Assembly: GCA_947365245.1 (NCBI GenBank)
Contig: CANAWG010000002.1
Location: 186,001 to 250,000 of the forward strand
Origin: an uncultured Oscillibacter sp.
GTDB taxonomy: Bacteria > Bacillota > Clostridia > Oscillospirales > Oscillospiraceae
DNA: 64,000 nt
Reading direction: 5' to 3'
The notes under the pieces are model-generated. The model worked only from the letters and a program-made list of their open reading frames with translations. It did not search any database and was not told where the DNA came from. The first letter of the stretch is position 1, and every line of letters begins with the position of its first letter. Positions 29,958-37,954 of the stretch are shown piece by piece. Made by a program: the position numbers and the translations under genes.

Positions 29958-30607
29958 GCACTTTCTGGGACCGGTGGGCCGTACTTTACGACTGTGTCCA
30001 GCGGACGAACCGACGGGCAAATGATGCGGCGGCGGCCCGCGCGGCGGAGTTGATTCCCGCCGGGGCCAAAGTGCTGGACTGTGCCGCCGGAACGGGGCTG
30101 TTCTCCCTGGCGGCGGCGGAGCGGGCCGGTTCGGTGCTCTGCACCGACCTGTCAGAGGGGATGCTGAAACAGGCAAAGCGGAAAGTGGAGAGGCGGGGCC
30201 TTTCCAACGTCGCCTTTGCCCGCAGGGATGTGACCGCCCTGCCGGACCCGGAGGGCCTCTTTGACGCGGTAATTGCCGCCAATGTGCTCCACCTGCTGCC
30301 GGAGCCGGAGAGGGCAGTCCGGGAGCTGTGGCGGGTCACCGCCCCGGGCGGGCGGCTCATCCTGCCGACCTATCTCCAGGGGAAAATCGGGGCGGCCTAT
30401 GGGGCCGTGATCCGGATTTACCATGGAGCGGGCTTTCACTATGAGCATGCGTTCACCCCTGAGACCTACCGGAGATTTCTGGAGAGCCTGGAGCTGGGCC
30501 GGGTGACGGTGGAGGTAATTCCCGGACGGCTGCCCGTGGGACTGGCGGTGCTGTGCAGGCCGGGTCCCTCCGGGGAGGCGCGTTCATCAAAGGAGGAAAT
30601 GATATGA
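29954..30607 (+). CDS. Class I SAM-dependent methyltransferase in the metal operon
   Basis: The 217-residue protein has motif I AKVLDCAAGTGLFSLAAAER, the acidic loop VLCTDLSEGMLKQAKRKV, and DAVIAANVLHLLPEPERAVR, of the UbiE/methyltransf_11/25 type. The GTG start overlaps the HMA gene (GTGA) and the stop overlaps the ATPase start (ATGA), so it is translationally coupled on both sides. It does not show the cysteine set of ArsM. The substrate is unknown; methylation of a metal ligand or of a metalloid is a guess only. Confidence 0.85.
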   Translation: MSTFWDRWAVLYDCVQRTNRRANDAAAARAAELIPAGAKVLDCAAGTGLFSLAAAERAGSVLCTDLSEGMLKQAKRKVERRGLSNVAFARRDVTALPDPEGLFDAVIAANVLHLLPEPERAVRELWRVTAPGGRLILPTYLQGKIGAAYGAVIRIYHGAGFHYEHAFTPETYRRFLESLELGRVTVEVIPGRLPVGLAVLCRPGPSGEARSSKEEMI

Positions 30608-32607
30608 AGAGCCTTACCCGCGGGCAGCGGAAAATGCTCATCCGGATCCTGGCGGCGGCGGCGCTGTTAATTGTCGTGAAACTGCTGCCGGATCAGATCT
30701 ATCCGGCGGACCGCTGGGTCATCGATTTTACCGGCCAATGGACCCCGCCCGCCGAATGGGCGACGTCGGGCTACACGCTGTACAGCTGGGGCCCCGTCCG
30801 GTTCCTGCTCTATCTGATCCCCTACGGGATCATCGGCTGGGACGTGCTGTGGCGGGCCGTCCGGAATATTCGAAACGGCCAGGTCTTTGACGAGAACTTC
30901 CTCATGGCATTGGCCACCCTGGGAGCTTTTGCTACCTCCGAGTACGCCGAGGCGGTGTTCGTCATGCTCTTCTACCAGGTGGGGGAGCTGTTCCAGGACT
31001 ACGCCGTGGGCAGGTCCCGCCAGTCCATCGCCGCTTTGATGGACATCCGGCCGGACACCGCCAACCTGGAGCGCCCGGACGGCTCTCTGGAGACGGTGGA
31101 CCCCGAGGACGTGGAGGTGGGGGCCGTCATCGCGGTAAAGCCCGGCGAGCGGGTGCCCCTGGACGGGGAGGTCCTCGAGGGCGTCTCCGCCCTGGATACC
31201 GCCGCCCTCACCGGCGAGTCCGCGCCCAGGGACGTGGGACCCGGGGACGCGGTGATCAGCGGCTGCGTCAACCAGTCCGGCCTCCTGCGGGTGCGGGTCA
31301 CCAAGCCCTGTGAGGAGTCCACGGTGTCCAAGATCCTGGACCTGGTGGAGAACGCCGGGGAGAAAAAGGCCGCCAGTGAGAACTTTATTACCCGCTTTGC
31401 CCGGTACTACACGCCCTGCGTGGTGCTGGCGGCGCTGGCGCTGTTCCTGCTGCCCGCCGCCGCCCTGGCGCTGCTTCCCGCGGGGGCGCAGCCCGGCTTT
31501 TTGGCAGAGACGGCGTGGCAGGACTGGCTCCACCGGGCGCTGATCTTCCTGGTGATCTCCTGTCCCTGCGCCCTGGTGATCTCCGTGCCCCTGAGCTTTT
31601 TCGGCGGTATCGGCGGCGCCGGCAAGTGCGGTATTTTGGTAAAGGGCAGCAGCTTCCTGGAGCTGCTGGCGAAGACGGAGACGGTGGCTTTCGACAAGAC
31701 CGGCACGCTGACGGAGGGCTCGTTCACCGTCACCGCCCTGCACCCCGCCGGGGGCGTTCCGGAGCAGACCCTGCTGGAGTGGGCCGCCCTGGCGGAGAGC
31801 TGGTCCGGTCACCCCATCTCCCTGTCCCTCCGCAGCGCCTGGGGGGGAGAGATTGACCCGGGTCGGGTGACGGACGTGGAGGAGATCGCCGGCCACGGCG
31901 TCACCGCGAGAGTGGACGGCAGGCGGGTGGCCGCCGGCAACAGCCGGCTGATGGAGCGGGAGGGCGTCCGGTGGGAGGACTGCCAGCGGCCGGGGACTGT
32001 CGTCCATGTGGCGGTGGAGGGGACCTACGCCGGCTGCATTTTGATCTCCGATCTGCCCAAGCCCGCGGCCAAATCCCTGGTGGAGGGCCTGAGAGCGGCG
32101 GGGGTGAAGCGGACTGTCATGCTCACCGGGGACACGGAGGCCGCGGCCAGGGCCGTGGCCGGGGACCTGGGGGTGGACGAGGTCCACGCCCAGCTCCTCC
32201 CGGCGGACAAGGTGGAGCAGGTGGAGCGCCTGCTGGCGGCCAAGTCGCCGGGGACGACGCTGGCCTTTGTGGGGGACGGCATCAACGACGCGCCGGTGCT
32301 GACCCGGGCGGATGTGGGCATCGCCATGGGCGCCCTGGGGTCCGACGCCGCCATCGAGGCCGCGGACATCGTGCTGATGGACGACAATCCCGCCAAGATC
32401 GTCACCGCCATGGGGATCGCCCGCAAGACGCTGCGGATCGTGAAGCAGAATATATGGTTCGCCCTGGGGGTGAAGTTCGCGGTGCTGGCCCTGGGGGCTT
32501 TCGGCATGGCCTCCATGTGGGCGGCTGTGTTTGCCGATGTGGGCGTGGCGTTTCTGGCCATTCTCAACGCCACCCGGTGCCTGCGGGTGAAAGAATTCGG
32601 AAAATAG
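30604..32607 (+). CDS. P1B-type heavy-metal (Zn/Cd/Pb) translocating ATPase without HMA domain
   Basis: Exports divalent soft metals from the cytoplasm. The 667-residue protein has membrane helices, the actuator domain motif ALTGES, the metal-binding CPC in VISCPCALVISVPL (Cys320, Cys322), the phosphorylation site DKTGTLT (Asp364), SGHP in the N domain and VGDGINDAPVL. CPC with a following serine-lacking helix and DVG/MASM ending is of the ZntA/CadA group. No N-terminal HMA domain is present; it is encoded separately at 29739. AAAGGAGG precedes the ATG at 30604. Confidence 0.95.
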   Translation: MKSLTRGQRKMLIRILAAAALLIVVKLLPDQIYPADRWVIDFTGQWTPPAEWATSGYTLYSWGPVRFLLYLIPYGIIGWDVLWRAVRNIRNGQVFDENFLMALATLGAFATSEYAEAVFVMLFYQVGELFQDYAVGRSRQSIAALMDIRPDTANLERPDGSLETVDPEDVEVGAVIAVKPGERVPLDGEVLEGVSALDTAALTGESAPRDVGPGDAVISGCVNQSGLLRVRVTKPCEESTVSKILDLVENAGEKKAASENFITRFARYYTPCVVLAALALFLLPAAALALLPAGAQPGFLAETAWQDWLHRALIFLVISCPCALVISVPLSFFGGIGGAGKCGILVKGSSFLELLAKTETVAFDKTGTLTEGSFTVTALHPAGGVPEQTLLEWAALAESWSGHPISLSLRSAWGGEIDPGRVTDVEEIAGHGVTARVDGRRVAAGNSRLMEREGVRWEDCQRPGTVVHVAVEGTYAGCILISDLPKPAAKSLVEGLRAAGVKRTVMLTGDTEAAARAVAGDLGVDEVHAQLLPADKVEQVERLLAAKSPGTTLAFVGDGINDAPVLTRADVGIAMGALGSDAAIEAADIVLMDDNPAKIVTAMGIARKTLRIVKQNIWFALGVKFAVLALGAFGMASMWAAVFADVGVAFLAILNATRCLRVKEFGK

Positions 32608-32613
32608 AGGATT

Positions 32614-32656
32614 GCCCCGCGGGAGGCCGGCCGCCTGCCGCGGGGGATAATTTTCG
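32614..32656 (+). terminator. Hairpin after the metal-efflux operon
   Basis: CCCCGCGGGAGGC-CGGCC-GCCTGCCGCGGGG is a long stem followed by a broken T-run (ATAATTTTCGCTTT). Confidence 0.6.
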
Positions 32657-32665
32657 CTTTGGGGC

Positions 32666-32694
32666 TTGCAATCTGTGCGGTGATATGCTAAGAT
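32666..32694 (+). promoter_or_regulatory. Promoter of tRNA-Thr (CGT)
   Basis: TTGCAA, 17 bases and TAAGAT, 18 bases before the tRNA. Confidence 0.75.
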
Positions 32695-32711
32695 ACTAAA
32701 GCAGACTATCT

Positions 32712-32787
32712 GCTAGTGTAGCTCAGTCGGTAGAGCAGCTGATTCGTAATCAGCAGGTCAGGTGTTCGAGTCACCCCACTAGCTCCA
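32712..32787 (+). tRNA. tRNA-Thr (anticodon CGT)
   Basis: The 76-base gene has acceptor GCTAGTG/CACTAGC, D arm GCTCAGTCGGTAGAGC, anticodon loop TTCGTAA within GCTGA/TCAGC, T arm GTGTTCGAGTCAC and an encoded CCA. It closely resembles the tRNA-Thr (TGT) at 26411. Downstream GAAATTCCCC pairs with GGGGGATTTC (32791-32858) as a probable terminator. Confidence 0.97.
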
Positions 32788-32917
32788 GCTCAGAAATTCC
32801 CCTTGCCGCTTCGCTTCCCGCTTTTGACGGAGAGCTCCGCCGGACGGGGGGATTTCTTTGCGTTATATCCGTTCGTCCCACCGGAGTTAAGCGGGGGCGG
32901 CTTTCGTGAAATGCGAG

Positions 32918-32932
32918 TTTGACAGTGTCAAA
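32918..32932 (+). promoter_or_regulatory. 15-base palindrome overlapping the hemerythrin gene's ribosome binding site
   Basis: TTTGACA-G-TGTCAAA runs directly into AAAGGAGAGG. It could be an operator or a translational control hairpin. No clear promoter was found for the gene. Confidence 0.4.
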
Positions 32933-32943
32933 GGAGAGGTCCT

Positions 32944-34323
32944 ATGGACGATCAGCTGGTATGGAAAGAAGAGTACAATATCGGAGTGGAAATCATTGAC
33001 ACGGAGCACCAGCGGCTGTTCAAGATCATCAACAAGCTCTTCACCGTGGATGAGGAGGACGAGGAGAAGAAGAGCCGGTGGGCGTGCAATCAGGGCATCA
33101 AGTATTTCAAGAGCCACGCCATAAAGCATTTTGAGGATGAGGAGCGGTACATGGAGTCCGTGGACTACGCGGGCCGCGGGCGCCACCGCAGTATCCACGA
33201 GAACTTTCGCAACAACATTCTTCCGGCTCTGGAGGAGGAGCTGCGTAAGACCGATTTCTCCCAGGAGGCCATGGACCACTTCCTGGGTGTGTGCACCGGC
33301 TGGCTCATCGGCCACACCCTGACGGAGGATCAGGCCATCGCGGGCGGGAAGGTGAGCAAGTGGGAAAACCTCCTGCCGGCGGAGCAGGTGACGGCCATCC
33401 AGAAGACCATCGCCCGGCAGGTGTTCGATATGTTCCACCTGGAGTCCCAGGTCATCAGCGATACCTACGGCGGCGAGAAGTTCGGACGGGGCATCTACTG
33501 CCGCCTGGTCTACGGCACCAGCCGGGAAAAACGGCGGCAGGAGGTCCTCATGGTCTTTGAGGAGAAGCTGCTGATCAACACCGTGGGCAAGGCCATGGGC
33601 CTGAAGACCAACAAGCTGGACACCATGCTCCTCAACGCCGCCCGGTACACCACCCGCCAGTTTGTGGGCCGGCTGCTGGAGCATTTCCCCGAGTGGGACT
33701 CCTACGACCTGACGGAGGAGGAGCTGCTGTCCTACGAGCAGTTCCGGCAGGTATTTGAGCGGGAGAAGCCCCAGGTGAGCCTGCTGTTCAACACCGGCGG
33801 CTCCGGGTATTTCGCCTTTTGCACCATCGCGCCCCACCTGCTGGAGGAGGGCGTTGGGACCCCCATTCAGGCGGACAACGCCCTCGTCGAGGTGGAGCAG
33901 TACCTCATGCGGCGGGAGGAGCAGGACAATGCCGGCAACGGGCTTCCCAAGATCCTGGTGGTGGACGACTCCGCCACCATCCGCACGGCCATGATGCAGC
34001 TGCTGCGGGAGGACTACGACGTGTCTCTGGCGGAGTCCGGCGTGGCCGCCATCCGGGCCATCACCCTGAACCGGCCGGACCTGATCCTGCTGGACTACGA
34101 GATGCCCGTGTGCGACGGCAGGCAGACGCTGGAGATGCTGCGCTCCGAGAAGTCCTTTGCGGATATTCCGGTGATCTTCCTCACCGGCCAGGGCGACCCG
34201 GAGGTGGTGCGAAAGCTCCTGTCCCTGAAGCCCGCGGGGTATCTGCTGAAGTACTTGAAGACGGCGGATATCAAGAAGAAGATCGACAGCTTCTTCGACA
34301 CATGGGAGCTCAAAAAACACTGA
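32944..34323 (+). CDS. Hemerythrin - CheX-like - response regulator receiver fusion
   Basis: The 459-residue protein has three parts. Residues 1-135 are a bacteriohemerythrin with a complete di-iron ligand set: His22 (DTEHQRLF), His58/His62/Glu66 (HAIKHFEDEE), His81/His85 (HRSIH) and His125/Asp130 (HTLTED). Residues about 150-310 resemble a CheX/CheC-like or chemotaxis-associated domain (SLLFNTGGSGYFAFCTIAPH), a weak assignment. Residues 335-455 are a REC domain with the acidic pair VDD (342-343), phospho-acceptor Asp385 (LILLDYEMP) and LTGQ. It probably couples oxygen or redox state to a phosphorelay. AAAGGAGAGG precedes the ATG. It is monocistronic and ends at a strong hairpin. Confidence 0.85.
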   Translation: MDDQLVWKEEYNIGVEIIDTEHQRLFKIINKLFTVDEEDEEKKSRWACNQGIKYFKSHAIKHFEDEERYMESVDYAGRGRHRSIHENFRNNILPALEEELRKTDFSQEAMDHFLGVCTGWLIGHTLTEDQAIAGGKVSKWENLLPAEQVTAIQKTIARQVFDMFHLESQVISDTYGGEKFGRGIYCRLVYGTSREKRRQEVLMVFEEKLLINTVGKAMGLKTNKLDTMLLNAARYTTRQFVGRLLEHFPEWDSYDLTEEELLSYEQFRQVFEREKPQVSLLFNTGGSGYFAFCTIAPHLLEEGVGTPIQADNALVEVEQYLMRREEQDNAGNGLPKILVVDDSATIRTAMMQLLREDYDVSLAESGVAAIRAITLNRPDLILLDYEMPVCDGRQTLEMLRSEKSFADIPVIFLTGQGDPEVVRKLLSLKPAGYLLKYLKTADIKKKIDSFFDTWELKKH

Positions 34324-34334
34324 GCGTAAGAATT

Positions 34335-34366
34335 GCGTCCCCCCTCCGGCCGGCCGGAGGGGGGAC
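34335..34366. terminator. Hairpin between the hemerythrin fusion and degV
   Basis: CGTCCCCCCTCCGGCC and GGCCGGAGGGGGGACG form a perfect 16-bp inverted repeat without a strong T-run on either side. Confidence 0.6.
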
Positions 34367-34375
34367 GTGGATTTA

Positions 34376-35230
34376 TCAGGTCTCGCTGGGGCGCTGGAAG
34401 AAAGCCACGGCCACGGCGCCCGGCCCCGCGTGGGCGCCGATGGTGGCGCCCACGGCCGCAATGGGCAGCGTGTCGGTGTGGGCTTCCCACAGCGCGGCGC
34501 TGTCGGCGATGTATTTTTGCAGGAGGCTGTCCTCCAGCCCGGTGTAGCCCAGCAGGTAGGGGCGGTCAAAGTCCACGCCCCGGGTCTTGCGGATCTCCTG
34601 CACCAGCAGGTTGTTTCCGTTTTTGGAGCCCCGGGCCTTGCCCAGCATGACCACCTCGCCGTGCTCCACGGCGATTACCGGCTTCACGGACAGCAGCCCG
34701 CCCACCAGCGCCACGGAGGGGGAGATCCGCCCGCCCCGCTTGAGGTACTCCAGGGTGTCCAGCAGGGCGACGAGGCAGACGTCCCCTTTCTCCCGCTCCA
34801 GCTGCTCGGCGAGATCGGCGGCCGTCAGCCCCTGCTTGGCCAGGGCCAGTGCCCGCCGTACCAGGATCTGCTGGCCGATGGCGGCGCTCTCGCTGTCCAC
34901 CACGAAGACGCGGCCGGGGAAGGACTCCGCGGCGATGCGGGCGCTCTGGCAGGTGCCGGAGAGCTTGGACGACAGCACCACGGCCACCACGTCCTCCCCC
35001 GCCTCCACAGCCTGGCGGAAAGCGTCCTCAAACTGGGCGGGATTGATCTGGCTGGTGGTGGGCAGGGCGTCCCCCTCGATGAGCTTTTCGTAGAACTGAC
35101 GGCAGCTCAGGTCCACGCCGTCCCGGAACTGCTCGTCCCCGAAGGTCACTGTCATGGGCAGAACGGTGATCCCCGGAGGGCAGGACCGGGGCAGGTCGGA
35201 GGCGGAGTCGGTGATGATGCGGATATTCAT
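34376..35230 (-). CDS. DegV family fatty-acid-binding protein
   Basis: DegV/FakB proteins bind fatty acids and present them to the kinase FakA in Firmicutes. The 284-residue protein starts RIITDSASDLPRS, has TTSQINPAQFEDAFRQAV, SSKLSGTCQSARIAA, the GGRIS loop (LKRGGRISPSVALVGGLLSVKPVI) and GPGAVAVAF at the end. The TTSQ and GR(I)S segments form the lipid head-group site. GAGGAAC precedes the ATG. It is downstream of the MarR gene by 99 bases and may share its transcript. Confidence 0.93.
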   Translation of the reverse strand: MNIRIITDSASDLPRSCPPGITVLPMTVTFGDEQFRDGVDLSCRQFYEKLIEGDALPTTSQINPAQFEDAFRQAVEAGEDVVAVVLSSKLSGTCQSARIAAESFPGRVFVVDSESAAIGQQILVRRALALAKQGLTAADLAEQLEREKGDVCLVALLDTLEYLKRGGRISPSVALVGGLLSVKPVIAVEHGEVVMLGKARGSKNGNNLLVQEIRKTRGVDFDRPYLLGYTGLEDSLLQKYIADSAALWEAHTDTLPIAAVGATIGAHAGPGAVAVAFFQRPSET

Positions 35231-35329
35231 AATGTGTTCCTCTTTTCCTTGTTTTTCATAAGCGGTTTCAGTCGGCGCGGTATGCGGACTTTTGCCGCGG
35301 AGATGCGTGCTGAAGCCGGATACAGCTTC

Positions 35330-35764
35330 TTAGAGCCGGAGGCCGGCCTGGGAGAGTTTTTCGGCCATGCGGACGAAGCTCTGCGCGTCCTCCCGGCCCA
35401 CGACGCCGATGATCTGTTCCACCAGCGCCAGGGAGCGGCGGTGGACGGCCAGGAAGTCCTCCAGGCGGGATTCCACCGGGCGGACGAAGACGTTCCGCCC
35501 GTCGCGCTCCCCCCGCTCCCGCAGGAGGTATCCCCGGTCGCACAGGGCGTTGACGGTGCGGTTTACCAGGCTCTTGAGCATGTTGGTCTCCCGGGCGATC
35601 TGCCCCGCGGCCACCCGCCCCACCCCGTCGGCGCGGTACTGGCCGTAGACCAGCCTCATCACAATGGCCTCGTTGTAGGTCAACCCCTGGGTGATCCGGG
35701 AGTCCTTCAGCATTCCGTTGACCTCGATCCAGGCCTCCAGCATCCGTTCGCACAGCTCCTCCAT
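35330..35764 (-). CDS. MarR-family transcriptional regulator
   Basis: The 144-residue winged-helix protein has LTYNEAIVMRLVYGQ, the recognition helix region RETNMLKSLVNRTVNALCDR and the wing GYLLRERGERDGRNVFVRPV. An imperfect palindrome in its own promoter region (35784-35800) suggests autoregulation. The inducer is unknown. It may also control degV downstream; fatty-acid genes are often under MarR-type FabT regulators in Firmicutes, so FabT-like function is a possibility only. Confidence 0.88.
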   Translation of the reverse strand: MEELCERMLEAWIEVNGMLKDSRITQGLTYNEAIVMRLVYGQYRADGVGRVAAGQIARETNMLKSLVNRTVNALCDRGYLLRERGERDGRNVFVRPVESRLEDFLAVHRRSLALVEQIIGVVGREDAQSFVRMAEKLSQAGLRL

Positions 35765-35783
35765 AGCAGCCTCCTCGATAGAA

Positions 35784-35834
35784 AGTTTACTTTGTGAACT
35801 ATCTCAGTATACCACTGTTTTCCGGAAAATACAA
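35784..35834 (-). promoter_or_regulatory. MarR promoter and operator-like palindrome
   Basis: On the minus strand TTGTAT, 17 bases and TATACT (35806-35834). Just downstream AGTTTAC-TTT-GTGAACT (35784-35800) is an inverted repeat with 6 of 7 pairs. Confidence 0.6.
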
Positions 35835-35878
35835 CAGAAAGATTCCCGGGAGTCGACGGAAAATGAGAGAATTTTATG

Positions 35879-35907
35879 TATACAAACCCGGGGAAATGTG
35901 TTATACT
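35879..35907 (+). promoter_or_regulatory. Promoter of rnj with a long leader
   Basis: TATACA, 17 bases and TATACT. The leader to the rnj start at 36210 would be about 300 bases; it holds no ORF with a ribosome binding site that I can support. Confidence 0.55.
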
Positions 35908-36209
35908 TACTAAAATAAGGCGTCGAGGCCGGGCCTCCGCCTATTTTCGATATTTTACCGGCGCGGACGCGGTTTCCCGCTGGTCGAATAGATCACAGAA
36001 GCTCATAGGGACATTTGGATTTGACGTGACCGAACCCCTGCCGGCGAAACGGGGCCGCGCAGACGACGGGCGTCTCTTCTTTGCGTGCGCCCATTTGCGG
36101 CCATCCACCGCCGGGCGCGTCCTCCGGGGCCTCTGTTACATATTTTAAGAACCTGCGTTCCAAGGCTATGAATGAAGGTTCCAAGAGTGCAAAGGAGTTC
36201 ATTGTATCT

Positions 36210-37868
36210 ATGGCAGAAAAACTGAAAATCATCCCTCTGGGCGGTCTGGACGAGATCGGCAAGAACATGACCGCCTACGAGTACGGCGGCGAGATCATCG
36301 TGGTGGACTGCGGTATGGCGTTCCCCGGGGACGATATGTACGGCATTGACCTCATCATCCCCGATGTGACCTACCTCATCAAAAACCGCTCCCGGATTCG
36401 GGGCCTCTTTATCACCCACGGCCACGAGGACCACGTGGGGGCCATCCCCTACGTCCTCAAGCAGGTGAATATGCCCATCTACTGTACCCGCTTCACCGCC
36501 GGCCTTATTTCGCTGAAGCTGGAGGAGCACGGGCTGGTGAAGTCCACCAAGCTCATCACTGTGGAGCCGGGCAAGACCGTGCGGGCGGGGAAGTTCAACG
36601 TGGAGTTCATCCACGTCAACCACTCCATCGCCGACTCCGTGGCCTTTGCCATCCACACCCACATGGGCACCGTGGTCCACACCGGCGACTTCAAGATCGA
36701 CTCCACCCCCATCGACGGGGAGGTCATCGACCTGGCCCGCTTCGGCGAGCTGGGCAAGGAGGGCGTGCTGGCCCTGTGCGCCGACTCCACCAACGTGGAG
36801 CGCCCGGGGTACACCATGAGCGAGAGCGCCGTGGGCCAGACCTTTATGCGGCAGTTCCAGGGCTGTGACGAGCGGATTATCGTCACCACGTTCGCCTCCA
36901 ACGTCCACCGGATCCAGCAGGTGCTGGACGCGGCGGCGGCCTTTGGCCGGAAGGTGGCCGTCACGGGCCGGTCCATGGAGAACATCATGAAGGTCTCCAC
37001 CTCCCTGGGCTATATGAAAGTGCCCAAGAACACCCTCATGGACATCAACAAGATCAAGGGCCTGCCCAAGAACAAGCAGGTCATCGTCACCACCGGCTCC
37101 CAGGGCGAGGAGATGAGCGCCCTGTACCGCATGGCGTTCTCCCAGCACAAGCAGGTGGAGATCGGGCCGGGGGACAAGGTTATCATCTCCGCCTCCGCCA
37201 TCCCCGGAAACGAGGTGACGGTGGGGCGGGTCATCAACGAGCTGTTCCGCAAGGGCGTCCACGTGGTCTACGACAAGGCGGATATGCTCCACGTCTCCGG
37301 CCACGCCTGCCAGGAGGAGCTGAAGATCATCCACGCCCTGACGAAGCCCCGTTTCTTCGTCCCCCTCCACGGGGAGCAGCGGATGCTCCAAATCCACAGC
37401 CAGCTGGCCCAGCAGATGGGCATGGACCGCAACCACATCGCCATCGCGGAGAACGGCTCCGTCATTGAGCTGACCGCCAAGACGCTGAAGATCGGCGGCG
37501 TTATCCCCGCCGGGGAGGTGTACGTGGACGGCTCCGGTGTGGGCGACGTGGGGGCCGTGGTCATGCGGGACCGCAAGCGCCTTGCCGAGGACGGCATGGT
37601 GGTGGTGGTGATGCCCGTCTCCGCCCACAACGGCGCGCTGCTGAGCCCGCCGGAGATCATCACCCGGGGCTTCATCTACGTCAAGGAGTCCGGGGATCTG
37701 ATGAAAGAGCTCCAGGGCGTGGCCATGGACGCGGCGGAGGGCGTCACCCGCCGCCGGGGCCGGGACGACGGCGAGCTGCGGGGCGCGGTGAAAGCCGCCG
37801 TCAGCAGCTACCTGTTCAAAAACACCAAGCGCAGCCCCATGGTCATCCCCGTGGTGACCAGGCTGTAA
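36210..37868 (+). CDS. rnj: Ribonuclease J
   Basis: RNase J is the Firmicutes 5'-3' exo- and endoribonuclease of mRNA decay and rRNA maturation. The 552-residue protein has the beta-CASP metallo-beta-lactamase fold: KIIPLGGLDEIGKNMTAYEY, the zinc motif FITHGHEDHVGAIPYVLK, VHTGDFKID, LCADSTNVERPGYTMSE, the beta-CASP segment TTGSQGEEMSAL and SGHACQEELK, then PLHGEQRML. Length matches B. subtilis RnjA (555). The start at 36210 (MAEKLKIIPL) follows AAAGGAG; the track's ATG at 36081 and an ATG at 36168 lack sites. A strong terminator follows. Confidence 0.95.
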   Translation: MAEKLKIIPLGGLDEIGKNMTAYEYGGEIIVVDCGMAFPGDDMYGIDLIIPDVTYLIKNRSRIRGLFITHGHEDHVGAIPYVLKQVNMPIYCTRFTAGLISLKLEEHGLVKSTKLITVEPGKTVRAGKFNVEFIHVNHSIADSVAFAIHTHMGTVVHTGDFKIDSTPIDGEVIDLARFGELGKEGVLALCADSTNVERPGYTMSESAVGQTFMRQFQGCDERIIVTTFASNVHRIQQVLDAAAAFGRKVAVTGRSMENIMKVSTSLGYMKVPKNTLMDINKIKGLPKNKQVIVTTGSQGEEMSALYRMAFSQHKQVEIGPGDKVIISASAIPGNEVTVGRVINELFRKGVHVVYDKADMLHVSGHACQEELKIIHALTKPRFFVPLHGEQRMLQIHSQLAQQMGMDRNHIAIAENGSVIELTAKTLKIGGVIPAGEVYVDGSGVGDVGAVVMRDRKRLAEDGMVVVVMPVSAHNGALLSPPEIITRGFIYVKESGDLMKELQGVAMDAAEGVTRRRGRDDGELRGAVKAAVSSYLFKNTKRSPMVIPVVTRL

Positions 37869-37904
37869 AAAAAGGCGGAGGGACGCAGCGTCCCTCCGCC
37901 TTTT
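37867..37904 (+). terminator. Terminator of rnj
   Basis: AAGGCGGAGGGAC-GCAGC-GTCCCTCCGCCTT followed by TT; a second hairpin (ACGGGAGAGGC/GCCTCTCCCGT, 37911-37937) next to it probably serves the convergent gene. Confidence 0.9.
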
Positions 37905-37954
37905 CGCGGAAACGGGAGAGGCGCCGCCTCTCCCGTTGATTGTCTGTTTTCCTG

